A DNA stretch of 59,858 nt from Microbacterium aurantiacum (GCF_002872075.1 NZ_PGGU01000026.1:1-59858); one strand, 5' to 3'. Shown: positions 43,932 through 52,197, counted from the stretch's first letter. The notes: a model not told the origin generated them from the letters alone. Translations and numbers: made by a program.

Positions 43932-46484
43932 ATGAAGACAATCATCGACGGCGCCCGTACGGCGCCGCGTCCCAGACGATCGCGAGGCAGGGCGATGAGA
44001 CTCGCCACGGCGCTGGTGGGTGCCGCCGCGCTCGTCGCATCTCCCATGGCGGCTTTCGGCAGCAGCGCGGCGTACGGTGCACCGGCAGGAATCGTGGACA
44101 GCGGAGCATTCGCCGGGGTGATCTCCGGCGTGGTGCCGATGGCCGGCGAGGTCGTGACGGCGGGGGAGGAGCCGCCTGCTGTGCCGGGGAACCTGCTGCC
44201 GGACGGTCGCTTCGTGAGCGATTTCACCGGATGGACCGCACCGCGCGGTGGCACGCTGGCATTGAGTCAGGATGCCGCGAGCGGCACGAACTCGTTGCAG
44301 GTGACCGCCCGCGCGAACACCCAGTCCGGCCCGTTCGCCAGTGTCACCGGCAAGGTCGAACTCGGCGCCGTGTACCGGCTGACCGGAAAGCTGAAGTTCG
44401 ACGAGGGCAATGCCACCCAGCAGTTCAACTTCACATTCTGCCCGGCGAACTTCAACGGCTGCGCCGACTACGGTCAGAGCTTCACCAAGGGTGAGTGGGG
44501 CAGCTTCTCGCGGGAGTTCACCGCCGAGGCGAAGCACGTCGCCGCCGACTGGCTCTTCGTCGAGACTCCGTGGGGTTCCAGCGCACTGCAGGCGTTCAAC
44601 GTCGACGAGCTCTCCCTCATCAAGATCGCCGATGCGCCGGAAGGCCCTGACTTCTCCGGCCTGGAGAACGTGCAGACCAAGCCGGTCGGCGACCACAACC
44701 CTCTGGTCGGCCACAAGTTCGGCGCCGATCCGCACCACCTCGTCTACAACGGCCGCCTGTACATCTACTCGACGGACGACACGCAGCAGTACGAGCTGAA
44801 CAGCAAGGATGCGAACGGGCTGCCGACGCAGTCGAACGGCTACGGCGGGATCACCCGGCTGAACGTGATGTCCACCAGTGACATGGTCAACTGGGTCGAT
44901 CACGGCACGGTTCCCGTCGCCCGTGAAGGCGGCGCGGCGCCGTGGAGCCGGAACTCGTGGGCACCTGCCGCGATCGAGAAGGACGGCAAGGTCTACCTGT
45001 ACTTCTGCGACAGCGGAACGGGAACGGCCGTGGTCGTGGGCGGCTCGCCCCTCGGGCCGTGGGAGGACCCGCTCGGGAAGAAGATCATCCCGGACACCGT
45101 GTCGCCCGAGTACATCGCCGGCGGCGGATTCCCGGCCGGGATGTGGCTGTTCGATCCCGAGGTGTTCATCGACGACGACGGACAGGGCTACCTGTACTTC
45201 GGCGGCAACTCGCAGATCGGCACCGCGCCGAACGTGCAGGGGCCACAGAACCCGAAGTCGACCCGGGTGGTCAAGCTGCAGGACGACATGGTCACCCTCG
45301 ACGGCGACCCGGTCGAGATCGACGGACCCGGCATGTTCGAGGCTTCGAGCATGTTCAAGCACGACGGCAAGTACTACTACTCGTACTCGTCGAACTTCCA
45401 GGTCAACGAGGTGCCGGGGGCGTACCCGTCACGGGGTGCGATCGCGTACATGATGACCGATGACCCGATGGATCTCACGGCAGCGCAGTACGCGGGCGTG
45501 GCCTTCCAGAACCCGTCCACCTTCTTCGGCGCGGGCAACGGGGGCAACAACCACTCCGACATGTTCGACTACAAGGGCGGTACGTACTTCACCTACCACG
45601 CGCAGACCAGGGGTGCGGCATGGGCGGCAGCACTGGGAACGCCCGGTGCCACCCAGGGTTACCGCTCGGTGCACATCGACAAGCTCGAGTTCAACGCGGA
45701 CGGCACCATCAAGCCGGTGACCGGAACCCGTGCCGGCGTCGAGCAGGTCGAGAGCTTCGACCCGTACCGCACCTTCGAGGCCGAGACTCTCGCGTGGCAG
45801 CGCGGGATCAGCGTGGCGAAGACGGATGCGGCGTCTGTTGAGTTCCCCGAGCACAACGGTGGAGGCAACATGATGCTCTCCGCCGTCGATGACGGGGACT
45901 TCGCCGGTATCGCGGGCGTGGACTTCGGGACGGGTGCCGCAACGGTCTCGGCCACGGTGAAGCCTCTCGTCGCGGGTGGCAGCATCCAGGTGCGTCTGGA
46001 CGATGTGGACGGCCCGGTCGTCGCCGAGATCCCCGTGGAGGGGACCGTCGGGGAGTGGACGAGCGTGGAGGCTGCCGTGACAGGCGCCACCGGAGAGCAC
46101 GATGTGTTCTTCGTCTTCGCCGGCCCGGAGGGAGCCGAGGCGACGACCGATCTCGCCGAGGTCGACAACTGGTCTTTCACTGAGGCCGCCTCGCTGGCGT
46201 TCTCGGTGGAGGTGACCACGCGCTGCGTCGCTGGTAAGAACCTGACCCAGACCGTTCGGGTGGTGAACGATGATGCCGTGGGCATCGCGTTCACCGCGGT
46301 GTCCGACTACGGGCGGCGCGATCTCGGCACGGTGACGCCGGATGCCGGAAAGTCCGTCGCGATCAACACCCGCGCGGCCACCATCCCGGCCGGCGAGGTG
46401 ACGGTCGAGGCCACGGCCACGGTCGGTGGCGAACAGGTGCAGGTGCAGCGAAAGGTCGACACCGAGGCGGCCGCATGCGGCTGA
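43932..46484 (+). CDS. Secreted CBM-GH43-CBM6 arabinosidase with C-terminal RCVAGK module
   Basis: This 850-residue exported protein has a basic start and signal peptide (about 1-50), a CBM4/9-like sandwich (about 85-230; LLPDGRFVSDFTGW), a GH43 propeller (about 240-600; GADPHHLVY, WLFDPEVFID, MFEASSMF as Asp-Asp-Glu), a CBM6-like domain (about 610-755; TFEAETLAWQRG, GTGAATVSATVKPL) and the module (764-850, ending EAAACG). The GH43-CBM6 order recalls arabinoxylan arabinofuranohydrolases such as XynD. GAGGAG precedes 43932; the ATG of MRLATALVG further in would give a more compact signal peptide and is an alternative start. The gene is monocistronic between an operator and a strong terminator. 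Confidence 0.87.
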   Translation: MKTIIDGARTAPRPRRSRGRAMRLATALVGAAALVASPMAAFGSSAAYGAPAGIVDSGAFAGVISGVVPMAGEVVTAGEEPPAVPGNLLPDGRFVSDFTGWTAPRGGTLALSQDAASGTNSLQVTARANTQSGPFASVTGKVELGAVYRLTGKLKFDEGNATQQFNFTFCPANFNGCADYGQSFTKGEWGSFSREFTAEAKHVAADWLFVETPWGSSALQAFNVDELSLIKIADAPEGPDFSGLENVQTKPVGDHNPLVGHKFGADPHHLVYNGRLYIYSTDDTQQYELNSKDANGLPTQSNGYGGITRLNVMSTSDMVNWVDHGTVPVAREGGAAPWSRNSWAPAAIEKDGKVYLYFCDSGTGTAVVVGGSPLGPWEDPLGKKIIPDTVSPEYIAGGGFPAGMWLFDPEVFIDDDGQGYLYFGGNSQIGTAPNVQGPQNPKSTRVVKLQDDMVTLDGDPVEIDGPGMFEASSMFKHDGKYYYSYSSNFQVNEVPGAYPSRGAIAYMMTDDPMDLTAAQYAGVAFQNPSTFFGAGNGGNNHSDMFDYKGGTYFTYHAQTRGAAWAAALGTPGATQGYRSVHIDKLEFNADGTIKPVTGTRAGVEQVESFDPYRTFEAETLAWQRGISVAKTDAASVEFPEHNGGGNMMLSAVDDGDFAGIAGVDFGTGAATVSATVKPLVAGGSIQVRLDDVDGPVVAEIPVEGTVGEWTSVEAAVTGATGEHDVFFVFAGPEGAEATTDLAEVDNWSFTEAASLAFSVEVTTRCVAGKNLTQTVRVVNDDAVGIAFTAVSDYGRRDLGTVTPDAGKSVAINTRAATIPAGEVTVEATATVGGEQVQVQRKVDTEAAACG

Positions 46485-46507
46485 TCCTCTGACGCTCTGA
46501 GGCGAGG

Positions 46508-46537
46508 AAGGACCCGGGCGGTGCCCGGGTCCTTCTG
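46508..46537 (+). terminator. Terminator after the GH43/CBM6 gene
   Basis: AAGGACCCGGGC (46508-46519) and its complement (46523-46534) form a perfect 12-bp stem with a GGT loop, followed by CTT-rich sequence. It lies 24 bp past the stop. Confidence 0.8.
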
Positions 46538-46572
46538 CGTGCCGGCGGGTGGAGTGCTTGACCCTGAGTGTT

Positions 46573-46586
46573 TGTTAGCGCTAACT
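46573..46586. promoter_or_regulatory. LacI-type operator, TGTTAGCGCTAACT
   Basis: It has a perfect GTTAGCGCTAAC core and lies 49 bp before the alginate-lyase-fold gene. The central half-sites (AGCGCT) differ from the CCGG centre of the other sites, so it may be read by a different LacI protein. Confidence 0.6.
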
Positions 46587-46634
46587 TCAAGCGCAGGCGA
46601 GCGAAGGGCCCGCCGATGCGAGAGGGAGACGACG

Positions 46635-48368
46635 ATGGAGTCGACGAACATCAATGCCGCTGCGGCGGCCCGAGGGATCACGCGGCGGGGTCTGCTGGCA
46701 CGCGTCGCGCTGGTGACGGGTGCCGCCACGCTCGGCGGAATCGGGGTCAGCGCACTCGCCGCCGCGCCGGCGGCGGCAGCGGTCACCGCTTCGCGGCAGC
46801 CGCATCTTGCGCACACCGCGCTCTTCGACTCGACCTACGCGCATCCCGGATTGCTGCATACGGCGTCCGATCTGGCCGACATCGCCGGCCGGGTGGATGC
46901 CCAGACCCAGCCCTGGCTCGCCGGCTTCCAGCGCCTCGCCGCGAACGGACGATCCGGCGCGGGATGGAATCCGCGTCCGTCGGCCGTGGTGATCCGCGGT
47001 GGCGACGGGTCGAACTACATGCCGATGGTGACCGACATCCACGCCGCCTACCAGAACGCGCTGCGCTGGCACGCGACGGGAATCGAGGAGCACGGTGCCG
47101 CAGCCGTGCGCATCCTCAACACGTGGTCGTCGACCCTCACCACGCTCAGCGGGAACGCCGATCGGTTCCTCGCAGCAGGCATCTACGGCTACCAGTTCGC
47201 GAACGCCGCCGAGCTGGTCCGCGACCGCCCGGACTTCCAGCGCGACGCGTTCCGCGCGATGCTGCTGAACATCTTCCTTCCGATGAACGAGCATTTCCTG
47301 ACCAACCACAACGGCGCGGTGATCACGAACTACTGGGCGAACTGGGATCTCTGCAACATGGCGTCAGTCCTCGCCATCGGGATCTTCGCCGACCGCGACG
47401 ACCTCGTGGACCGGGCCGTGGACTACTTCCACAACGGCGCGGGCAACGGCTCGCTTCCGCACGCCGTTCCGTTCGTCTACGAGGAGGAGGGGCTCGCGCA
47501 GTGGCAGGAGAGCGGGCGTGACCAGGCACACTCGATCATGGGAATCGGGCTCATGGGCACGATCTGCGAGATGGCCTGGAACCAGGGGATCGACCTCTGG
47601 GGTGCAGACGACAACCGCTTCCTGAAAGCTGCGGAATACGTCGCCAAGTACAACCTCGGACACGACGTGCCGTTCACCCCGTACACGTGGCAGTCCGGCC
47701 CGAGCACCACGGCGGCGCACGCCGGCTGGCAGACTCAGACCGTTCCGGGCGCGAACGCCCGAGGGCAGGGACGTCCGGTCTGGGAGCTCATCCTCGGCCA
47801 CTACGTCGGCAGGCGCGGACTCGAAGCGCCGTGGACGACGCAGATGGTGCAGACGGTGCGCGCCGAAGGCGGCGGCGGCGACTACGGTCCGAACTCGGGC
47901 GGCTACGACGCACTGGGGTTCGGGACGCTGACTGCGGCGGCCCCTGCCGCGGGGGAGCGCATCTCCCGGCTGCAGGCGCTCACCCACCCGACGCACTATC
48001 TGGCGGCGAGTGGCGCGGCCGTGTCGCTCGCGGCCGCTCCCGCTCTCGATCTGTCGCGCTTCCGACTGGTCCCGGGTCTCGCCGGCGACCAGGACCACCG
48101 CATCTCCTTCGAGTCCGTCGACCACCCCGGCCGGTTCCTCCGGCACAGCTTCTTCCGCGTCGCGCTGGCGCAGAACGACGGCTCAGCGCTGTTCGCCGCG
48201 GACGCGACGTTCGTGCCGGTGGCGGGGCTCGGGCACTCGATGATGACCTCCTTCCAGTCGCACAACCGACCCGAACGCCACCTGCGTCATCGCAACTTCC
48301 AGGTCTGGATCGATCCCATCGTCACCGACGGCGATCGTGCCGATGCGACCTTCCGGATGGTCGACTGA
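46635..48368 (+). CDS. Exported alginate-lyase-fold protein with C-terminal CBM42 (AbfB) domain
   Basis: This 577-residue protein has a Tat-type signal (ITRRGLLARVALV, then AAPAAAA), an alpha/alpha-toroid region of the Alginate_lyase type (about 60-430; HPGLLHTASDLADIAGRV, NTWSSTLTTLSGNADRFL, VITNYWANWDLCNM) and an AbfB/CBM42 beta-trefoil (about 440-577; ALTHPTHYL, FESVDHPGRFLRH, QSHNRPERHLRHRNF). CBM42 binds arabinofuranose side chains. A lyase-fold catalytic domain fused to an arabinose-binding CBM in an arabinan locus suggests cleavage of an arabinosylated uronan or a new hydrolase activity. It is the only exported enzyme here without the RCVAGK module and the only one with a clear Tat motif. 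The start follows AGGGAG. Confidence 0.82.
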   Translation: MESTNINAAAAARGITRRGLLARVALVTGAATLGGIGVSALAAAPAAAAVTASRQPHLAHTALFDSTYAHPGLLHTASDLADIAGRVDAQTQPWLAGFQRLAANGRSGAGWNPRPSAVVIRGGDGSNYMPMVTDIHAAYQNALRWHATGIEEHGAAAVRILNTWSSTLTTLSGNADRFLAAGIYGYQFANAAELVRDRPDFQRDAFRAMLLNIFLPMNEHFLTNHNGAVITNYWANWDLCNMASVLAIGIFADRDDLVDRAVDYFHNGAGNGSLPHAVPFVYEEEGLAQWQESGRDQAHSIMGIGLMGTICEMAWNQGIDLWGADDNRFLKAAEYVAKYNLGHDVPFTPYTWQSGPSTTAAHAGWQTQTVPGANARGQGRPVWELILGHYVGRRGLEAPWTTQMVQTVRAEGGGGDYGPNSGGYDALGFGTLTAAAPAAGERISRLQALTHPTHYLAASGAAVSLAAAPALDLSRFRLVPGLAGDQDHRISFESVDHPGRFLRHSFFRVALAQNDGSALFAADATFVPVAGLGHSMMTSFQSHNRPERHLRHRNFQVWIDPIVTDGDRADATFRMVD

Positions 48369-48393
48369 GACACGACGATTGCGCCTCCGGAGC

Positions 48394-48407
48394 TGTTCTC
48401 GGTAACA
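48394..48407. promoter_or_regulatory. LacI-type operator, TGTTCTCGGTAACA
   Basis: This is a close match to TGTTaCCGGTAACA, 30 bp before the lacI start at 48438. It sits in the loop of a GCCTCCG/CGGAGGC inverted repeat (48383-48389 / 48412-48418). Autoregulation of lacI and its coupled ATPase gene is likely. Confidence 0.7.
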
Positions 48408-48437
48408 TCTTCGGAGGCGGGGCCGACGGAGGTGCGC

Positions 48438-49457
48438 ATGGTGAACGTCGGCTCGGACAAGCCCAATATCCGCCAGGTGGCGGTGATCGCCGGCGTCTCG
48501 CACATGACCGTCTCGCGGGTGCTGAACGATCACCCGAACATCAAACCCGACACCAAGCGGCGCGTGCTCGAGGCCATCGAGGAGCTCGACTACCGCCCCA
48601 ATCTCGTCGCTCGTGCTCTCGCCACCCAGCGCACACGGCGCATCGGCGTCATCATCGAGAGTCCGGTGGCGTTCGGTCCGACCAGCATCCTGCGGGCCGT
48701 CGAGCTCGCCGCCCGCGCCGCCGGATACTCGGTCACGGCCGTGGCGCTGCACGAGGGCGATGCGCTCACCCCGCAGGATGCCGTCGACAACCTCGTCACG
48801 CAGGGCGTCGATGCGCTCTGCGTGATCGCGCCGCGATCGTCGTCGGTGGCGGCGTTGCGCAGGATCACGCTCAGCGTGCCGATGCTGGTGGTCAAGGCCG
48901 ACGCCGATCCCACTTTCCTCACCGTGTCGATCGACCAGCACGCCGGCACGACGCTCGTCGTCGACCATCTCGTCTCGCTCGGCCATCGCGACATCCTGCA
49001 CATCGCGGGTCCCCTGGACTGGCTGGACGCCCGCGCCAGAGAACGCGCCTTCCACTCCAGGGCGAAGTCCTGGGGCATCCGCGAGCGACCCATCGTGGTG
49101 GGCGACTGGACCGCCGACTTCGCCTACGACTTCGCCATGGGCTTGAACCGCCTGCCCGACTACACGGCGATCTTCGTGGCCAATGACGACATGGCCATCG
49201 GGCTCATCCACGGGCTGCACGACAAGGGCTTCGAGGTGCCGAACGACCTCAGCGTCGTCGGCTTCGACGATGTGCCGCTGGCACGCCACTTCCTGCCGCC
49301 GCTGACGACGGTGCGTCAGGACTTCCATGCGCTGGGCGGCGCCGTGGTCGAGATGCTCCGCGCGGCGATGGAGGAGCGCGAGATCCCGGCGCTGACCCGC
49401 ATCCCCACCGAGCTCGTGCCGCGGGCGTCGAGCGCAGCGCCACGCGAGGTGCGCTGA
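48438..49457 (+). CDS. LacI-family regulator coupled to the sugar ATPase gene
   Basis: This 339-residue repressor has a helix-turn-helix (NIRQVAVIAGVSHMTVSRVL, about 10-29), the hinge (ALATQRTRRIGVIIE) and a sensor ending VVGFDDVPLARHFLPPLTTV. It is a close paralogue of the regulator at 42800, sharing the recognition helix and the GPTSILRAVE/GPNSTLRAVE segment. The start is set at ATG 48438 because GGAGG is 5 nt upstream; a GTG two codons earlier is too near that site. Its stop overlaps the next ATG (TGATG), so regulator and ATPase are coupled. It likely senses arabinofuranose-derived sugar. Confidence 0.92.
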   Translation: MVNVGSDKPNIRQVAVIAGVSHMTVSRVLNDHPNIKPDTKRRVLEAIEELDYRPNLVARALATQRTRRIGVIIESPVAFGPTSILRAVELAARAAGYSVTAVALHEGDALTPQDAVDNLVTQGVDALCVIAPRSSSVAALRRITLSVPMLVVKADADPTFLTVSIDQHAGTTLVVDHLVSLGHRDILHIAGPLDWLDARARERAFHSRAKSWGIRERPIVVGDWTADFAYDFAMGLNRLPDYTAIFVANDDMAIGLIHGLHDKGFEVPNDLSVVGFDDVPLARHFLPPLTTVRQDFHALGGAVVEMLRAAMEEREIPALTRIPTELVPRASSAAPREVR

Positions 49458-51001
49458 TGGCGCTCGCAGCCGCGCAGCCGCTGGTCGAGCTGGAAGGCAT
49501 CACGGTGGAGTTCCCGGGCGTGCGTGCTCTCGACGATGTCGATTTCCGCCTCTTCCCGGGGGAGGTGCATGCGCTGATGGGCGAGAACGGCGCGGGCAAA
49601 TCCACGCTGATCGCCGTGCTCACCGGCACCTGCGCCCCGGTGGCCGGCACGGTCACGGTCGCCGGTGAGCAGCGCCGCTTCTCGGGTGTGGCAGACGCGA
49701 GGGCGGCGGGCATCGCGACCGTCTTCCAGGAGACGCAGCTGAGCCCGAACCTGAGCGTGGGGGAGAACGTCATGCTGGGGCGAGAACGCCGGGGCATGTT
49801 CGGCATCGACTGGCGCCGGACGAGGGCGGACGCCGCTGCCGCTCTGGCGCGGCTCGGGCTCGACGACCTCGACCCGAAGACTCCGCTGTCGATGCTCTCG
49901 CCGGCCCAGAAGCAGCTCGTGGCCCTGGCGCGGGCCGTCGTCGACGATCCGCGGGTTCTGGTGCTCGACGAGCCCACCTCGAGTCTCGATCAGGCTGAGG
50001 TCGCCATCCTGATGCGCGTGATCCGCGGCCTTCGGGAACGCGGCGTCGCGATCCTCTTCGTCTCGCACTTCCTCGAGCAGGCATTCGCGATCAGCGACCG
50101 GATGACGGTGCTGCGCGGCGGTCGCTGGATCGGGGAGCATGCCACCCGCGACCTCGAGCGCGCCGACCTCATCTCGCAGATGCTCGGCAAGGACATCGAG
50201 AGTCTGCGCGCCCTGAAGTCAGAGCGTAAGCTCCACCACTACGCCTCGGACGCCACGCCGGTGCTGCAGGCGACGGACCTGGGCCGTCGTGGTGAGCTCG
50301 ACAGGATGGACGTGGAGGTGCAGCGCGGAGAGATCGTCGGTCTCGCGGGGTTGCGCGGCTCCGGACGCACGGAACTCGCGTCCCTCCTGAGCGGATCCGT
50401 CCGGGCCGACAGCGGTGAGATGCGGGTCGACGGAGCGAAGGTCGATCTGCGCAGCCCGTCCGCCGCGCTGCGGCGCCGCATCGCCATGACGACCGAGAGC
50501 CGCCGCACGCAGGGGGTGATCGGCGAGCTCACGGCCCGCGAGAACATCGTGCTGTCCCTGCAGGCGCTGCGCGGCTGGTCGCGGCCGCTGTCGCCCTCGG
50601 AGGCGGCCGCGCTGATCGACACCTACGTCGAGGTGCTGCATCTGGATGCCGCCGACCTCGACCGTCCGGCGAAGCTCCTCTCCGGTGGCACGCAGCAGAA
50701 GCTCCTGCTGGCGCGTGCCCTGGCCGTGCGCCCGCACGTGCTGATCCTCGACGAGCCGACGCGCGGTATCGACATCGCCGCGAAGCTCGACATCCAGCGC
50801 CGGATCACGCAGCTCGCGGGAGACGGAGTGGCGGTGGTGTTCATCTCCTCCGAACTCGAGGAGGTCGTGCGGTTGAGCGATCGCATCATCGTGCTGAAGG
50901 ACCGCGAGAAGATCGGCGAGCTCAGCAACGGCCCGGGTGTGACCGTCGACACGGTCGTCGAGATGATCGCCGCAGACAGGGGTTCGTCCGAAGAATTGTG
51001 A
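49457..51001 (+). CDS. Sugar ABC transporter ATPase, two-domain RbsA/YtfR type (orphan)
   Basis: This 514-residue tandem ATPase has a first domain with GENGAGKST (Walker A), LSPAQKQLVALARA in the signature position and VLVLDEPTS. The second domain has the degenerate Walker A GLRGSGRTEL, LSGGTQQKLLLARAL and VLILDEPTRGID, as usual for the RbsA/AraG/YtfR family. No binding protein or permease directly follows: the next gene is a binding protein under its own promoter, with its own ATPase downstream. It is a paralogue of the ATPase at 52312. It may serve the same permeases as an alternative energiser, or be left over from a duplicated operon. Coupled to lacI by a 1-nt overlap. Confidence 0.9.
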   Translation: MALAAAQPLVELEGITVEFPGVRALDDVDFRLFPGEVHALMGENGAGKSTLIAVLTGTCAPVAGTVTVAGEQRRFSGVADARAAGIATVFQETQLSPNLSVGENVMLGRERRGMFGIDWRRTRADAAAALARLGLDDLDPKTPLSMLSPAQKQLVALARAVVDDPRVLVLDEPTSSLDQAEVAILMRVIRGLRERGVAILFVSHFLEQAFAISDRMTVLRGGRWIGEHATRDLERADLISQMLGKDIESLRALKSERKLHHYASDATPVLQATDLGRRGELDRMDVEVQRGEIVGLAGLRGSGRTELASLLSGSVRADSGEMRVDGAKVDLRSPSAALRRRIAMTTESRRTQGVIGELTARENIVLSLQALRGWSRPLSPSEAAALIDTYVEVLHLDAADLDRPAKLLSGGTQQKLLLARALAVRPHVLILDEPTRGIDIAAKLDIQRRITQLAGDGVAVVFISSELEEVVRLSDRIIVLKDREKIGELSNGPGVTVDTVVEMIAADRGSSEEL

Positions 51002-51007
51002 CCGGAC

Positions 51008-51021
51008 TGTGACCGGTAACG
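51008..51021. promoter_or_regulatory. LacI-type operator, TGTGACCGGTAACG
   Basis: It matches the locus consensus at 12 of 14 positions, 6 bp after the orphan ATPase stop. Paired with the site at 51077 it flanks the presumed promoter of the furanose transporter. Confidence 0.6.
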
Positions 51022-51046
51022 AGAACGCGGCCACCACTTTGAAAGA

Positions 51047-51060
51047 ACTTCACGTGAAGT
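51047..51060. promoter_or_regulatory. Perfect 14-bp palindrome, ACTTCACGTGAAGT
   Basis: This exact palindrome lies between the two LacI-type sites and about 130 bp before the binding-protein start. It does not resemble the LacI motif, so a second regulator (GntR-, ROK- or CRP-like) may act at this promoter. Single occurrence noticed. Confidence 0.5.
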
Positions 51061-51076
51061 GTTGTGTTCCACTGAT

Positions 51077-51090
51077 TGTTCCCGGTAACA
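51077..51090. promoter_or_regulatory. LacI-type operator, TGTTCCCGGTAACA
   Basis: It matches TGTTaCCGGTAACA at 13 of 14 positions, 102 bp before the YtfQ-like start. Confidence 0.75.
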
Positions 51091-51192
51091 TCGCGGCAGG
51101 GCGCTCGACCAGGCGTCCTGCAATCACGCAGGGGACCACGTCAGGTCCACACGCTTGCCGGGGGAGAACCCCGGCGTCTCAAGGAGGAGAAC

Positions 51193-52197
51193 ATGTCCGT
51201 GAACACGCGCATCCGCACCGTACTGGGGCTGGCCGCAGTCGGCGCGCTCGCATTGGGTCTCGCCGCTTGCTCGACCGCTGCGCCGGAAGAGGGCGCCGGC
51301 GGCGAAGGCGGCACCGGTGAGCTGACCACCGTCGGCTTCGTCGCCGTCGGTCCCGAGGGAGCATGGCGCGAGGCCAACGAGCAGAACATCCAGGACACCT
51401 TCACGGAGGACGCCGGATACGAGCTCAAGTACGCGCCCGCCACCAACCTCGACCAGAAGTCGCAGATCGACGCATTCACGTCGTTCGTCGACGAGGGCGT
51501 CGACGTCATCCTGCTGTCCGCCACCGAGGCGTCCGGCTGGGAGGACTCGCTCAAGCGTGCCCAGGAGGCCGAGATCCCGGTCATCCTGCTCGACCGCGGC
51601 ATCGAGCCCGATGACGACAGCCTCTACGTCACCCGCATCGCCCCCGACAACGTCGAGGTCGCCAAGGAGGTCGGCGCCTGGGCTGCAGCCACGTTCCCCG
51701 ATGGCGGCAACTACGTCGTCCTCGAGGGCCCGGCAGGCGTCGGCGTCGTCAACGAGCGCAACAAGGGCTTCGACGAGGGCCTCGGAGACACGAAGCTGAC
51801 CAAGCTCGACGCGCAGACCGCCAACTGGTCTGCAGAAGAGGGCAAGAGCGTCTTCGAGACGATGCTGAAGGCCAACAACAACAACATCCAGCTCGTGTTC
51901 GCACAGAACGACGAGATGGGTCTCGGCGCCGCTCAGGCGGCTGAAGAGGCCGGCCTGGTCGTGGGCAAGGATGTCAAGATCGCCACGATCGACGGCACCA
52001 AGAACGCCATGCAGGCCCTCGCCGACGGTCAGCTCAGCTACGTGCACGAGTACAACCCGCTGTTCGGCGAGACCGCGCTCGAGGTCGTCGAGAAGGCCCT
52101 CGCAGGCGAAGAGGTCGACTCGTACATCGTCGTGCCGAGCGAGGAGTTCGACTCCGCCGAGGCAGCCAAGGCCGTCCTGGCCGACCGCAAGTACTGA
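51193..52197 (+). CDS. ytfQ: Furanose-binding lipoprotein, YtfQ type
   Basis: This 334-residue family-2 binding protein has lipobox LAAC (Cys26), a Gly-rich linker and then a YtfQ-like body: VGFVAVGPEGAWREANEQN, SQIDAFTSFVDEGVDVILL, AEIPVILLDRGIEPDDDSLY and FAQNDEMGLGAAQA. Escherichia YtfQ binds galactofuranose, and relatives bind arabinofuranose. With so many arabinofuranosidases nearby, L-arabinofuranose is the likely ligand. AAGGAGGAG directly precedes the ATG. It heads the transporter operon under two LacI-type sites and one unrelated palindrome. Confidence 0.9.
   Translation: MSVNTRIRTVLGLAAVGALALGLAACSTAAPEEGAGGEGGTGELTTVGFVAVGPEGAWREANEQNIQDTFTEDAGYELKYAPATNLDQKSQIDAFTSFVDEGVDVILLSATEASGWEDSLKRAQEAEIPVILLDRGIEPDDDSLYVTRIAPDNVEVAKEVGAWAAATFPDGGNYVVLEGPAGVGVVNERNKGFDEGLGDTKLTKLDAQTANWSAEEGKSVFETMLKANNNNIQLVFAQNDEMGLGAAQAAEEAGLVVGKDVKIATIDGTKNAMQALADGQLSYVHEYNPLFGETALEVVEKALAGEEVDSYIVVPSEEFDSAEAAKAVLADRKY

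Noticed and set aside
17612..46484. C-terminal module as a type IX secretion sorting domain
   Set aside because: That system belongs to Bacteroidota with an outer membrane; here the cells are Gram-positive and the proteins carry ordinary Sec signals. The analogy as a C-terminal tag is kept only as an idea.
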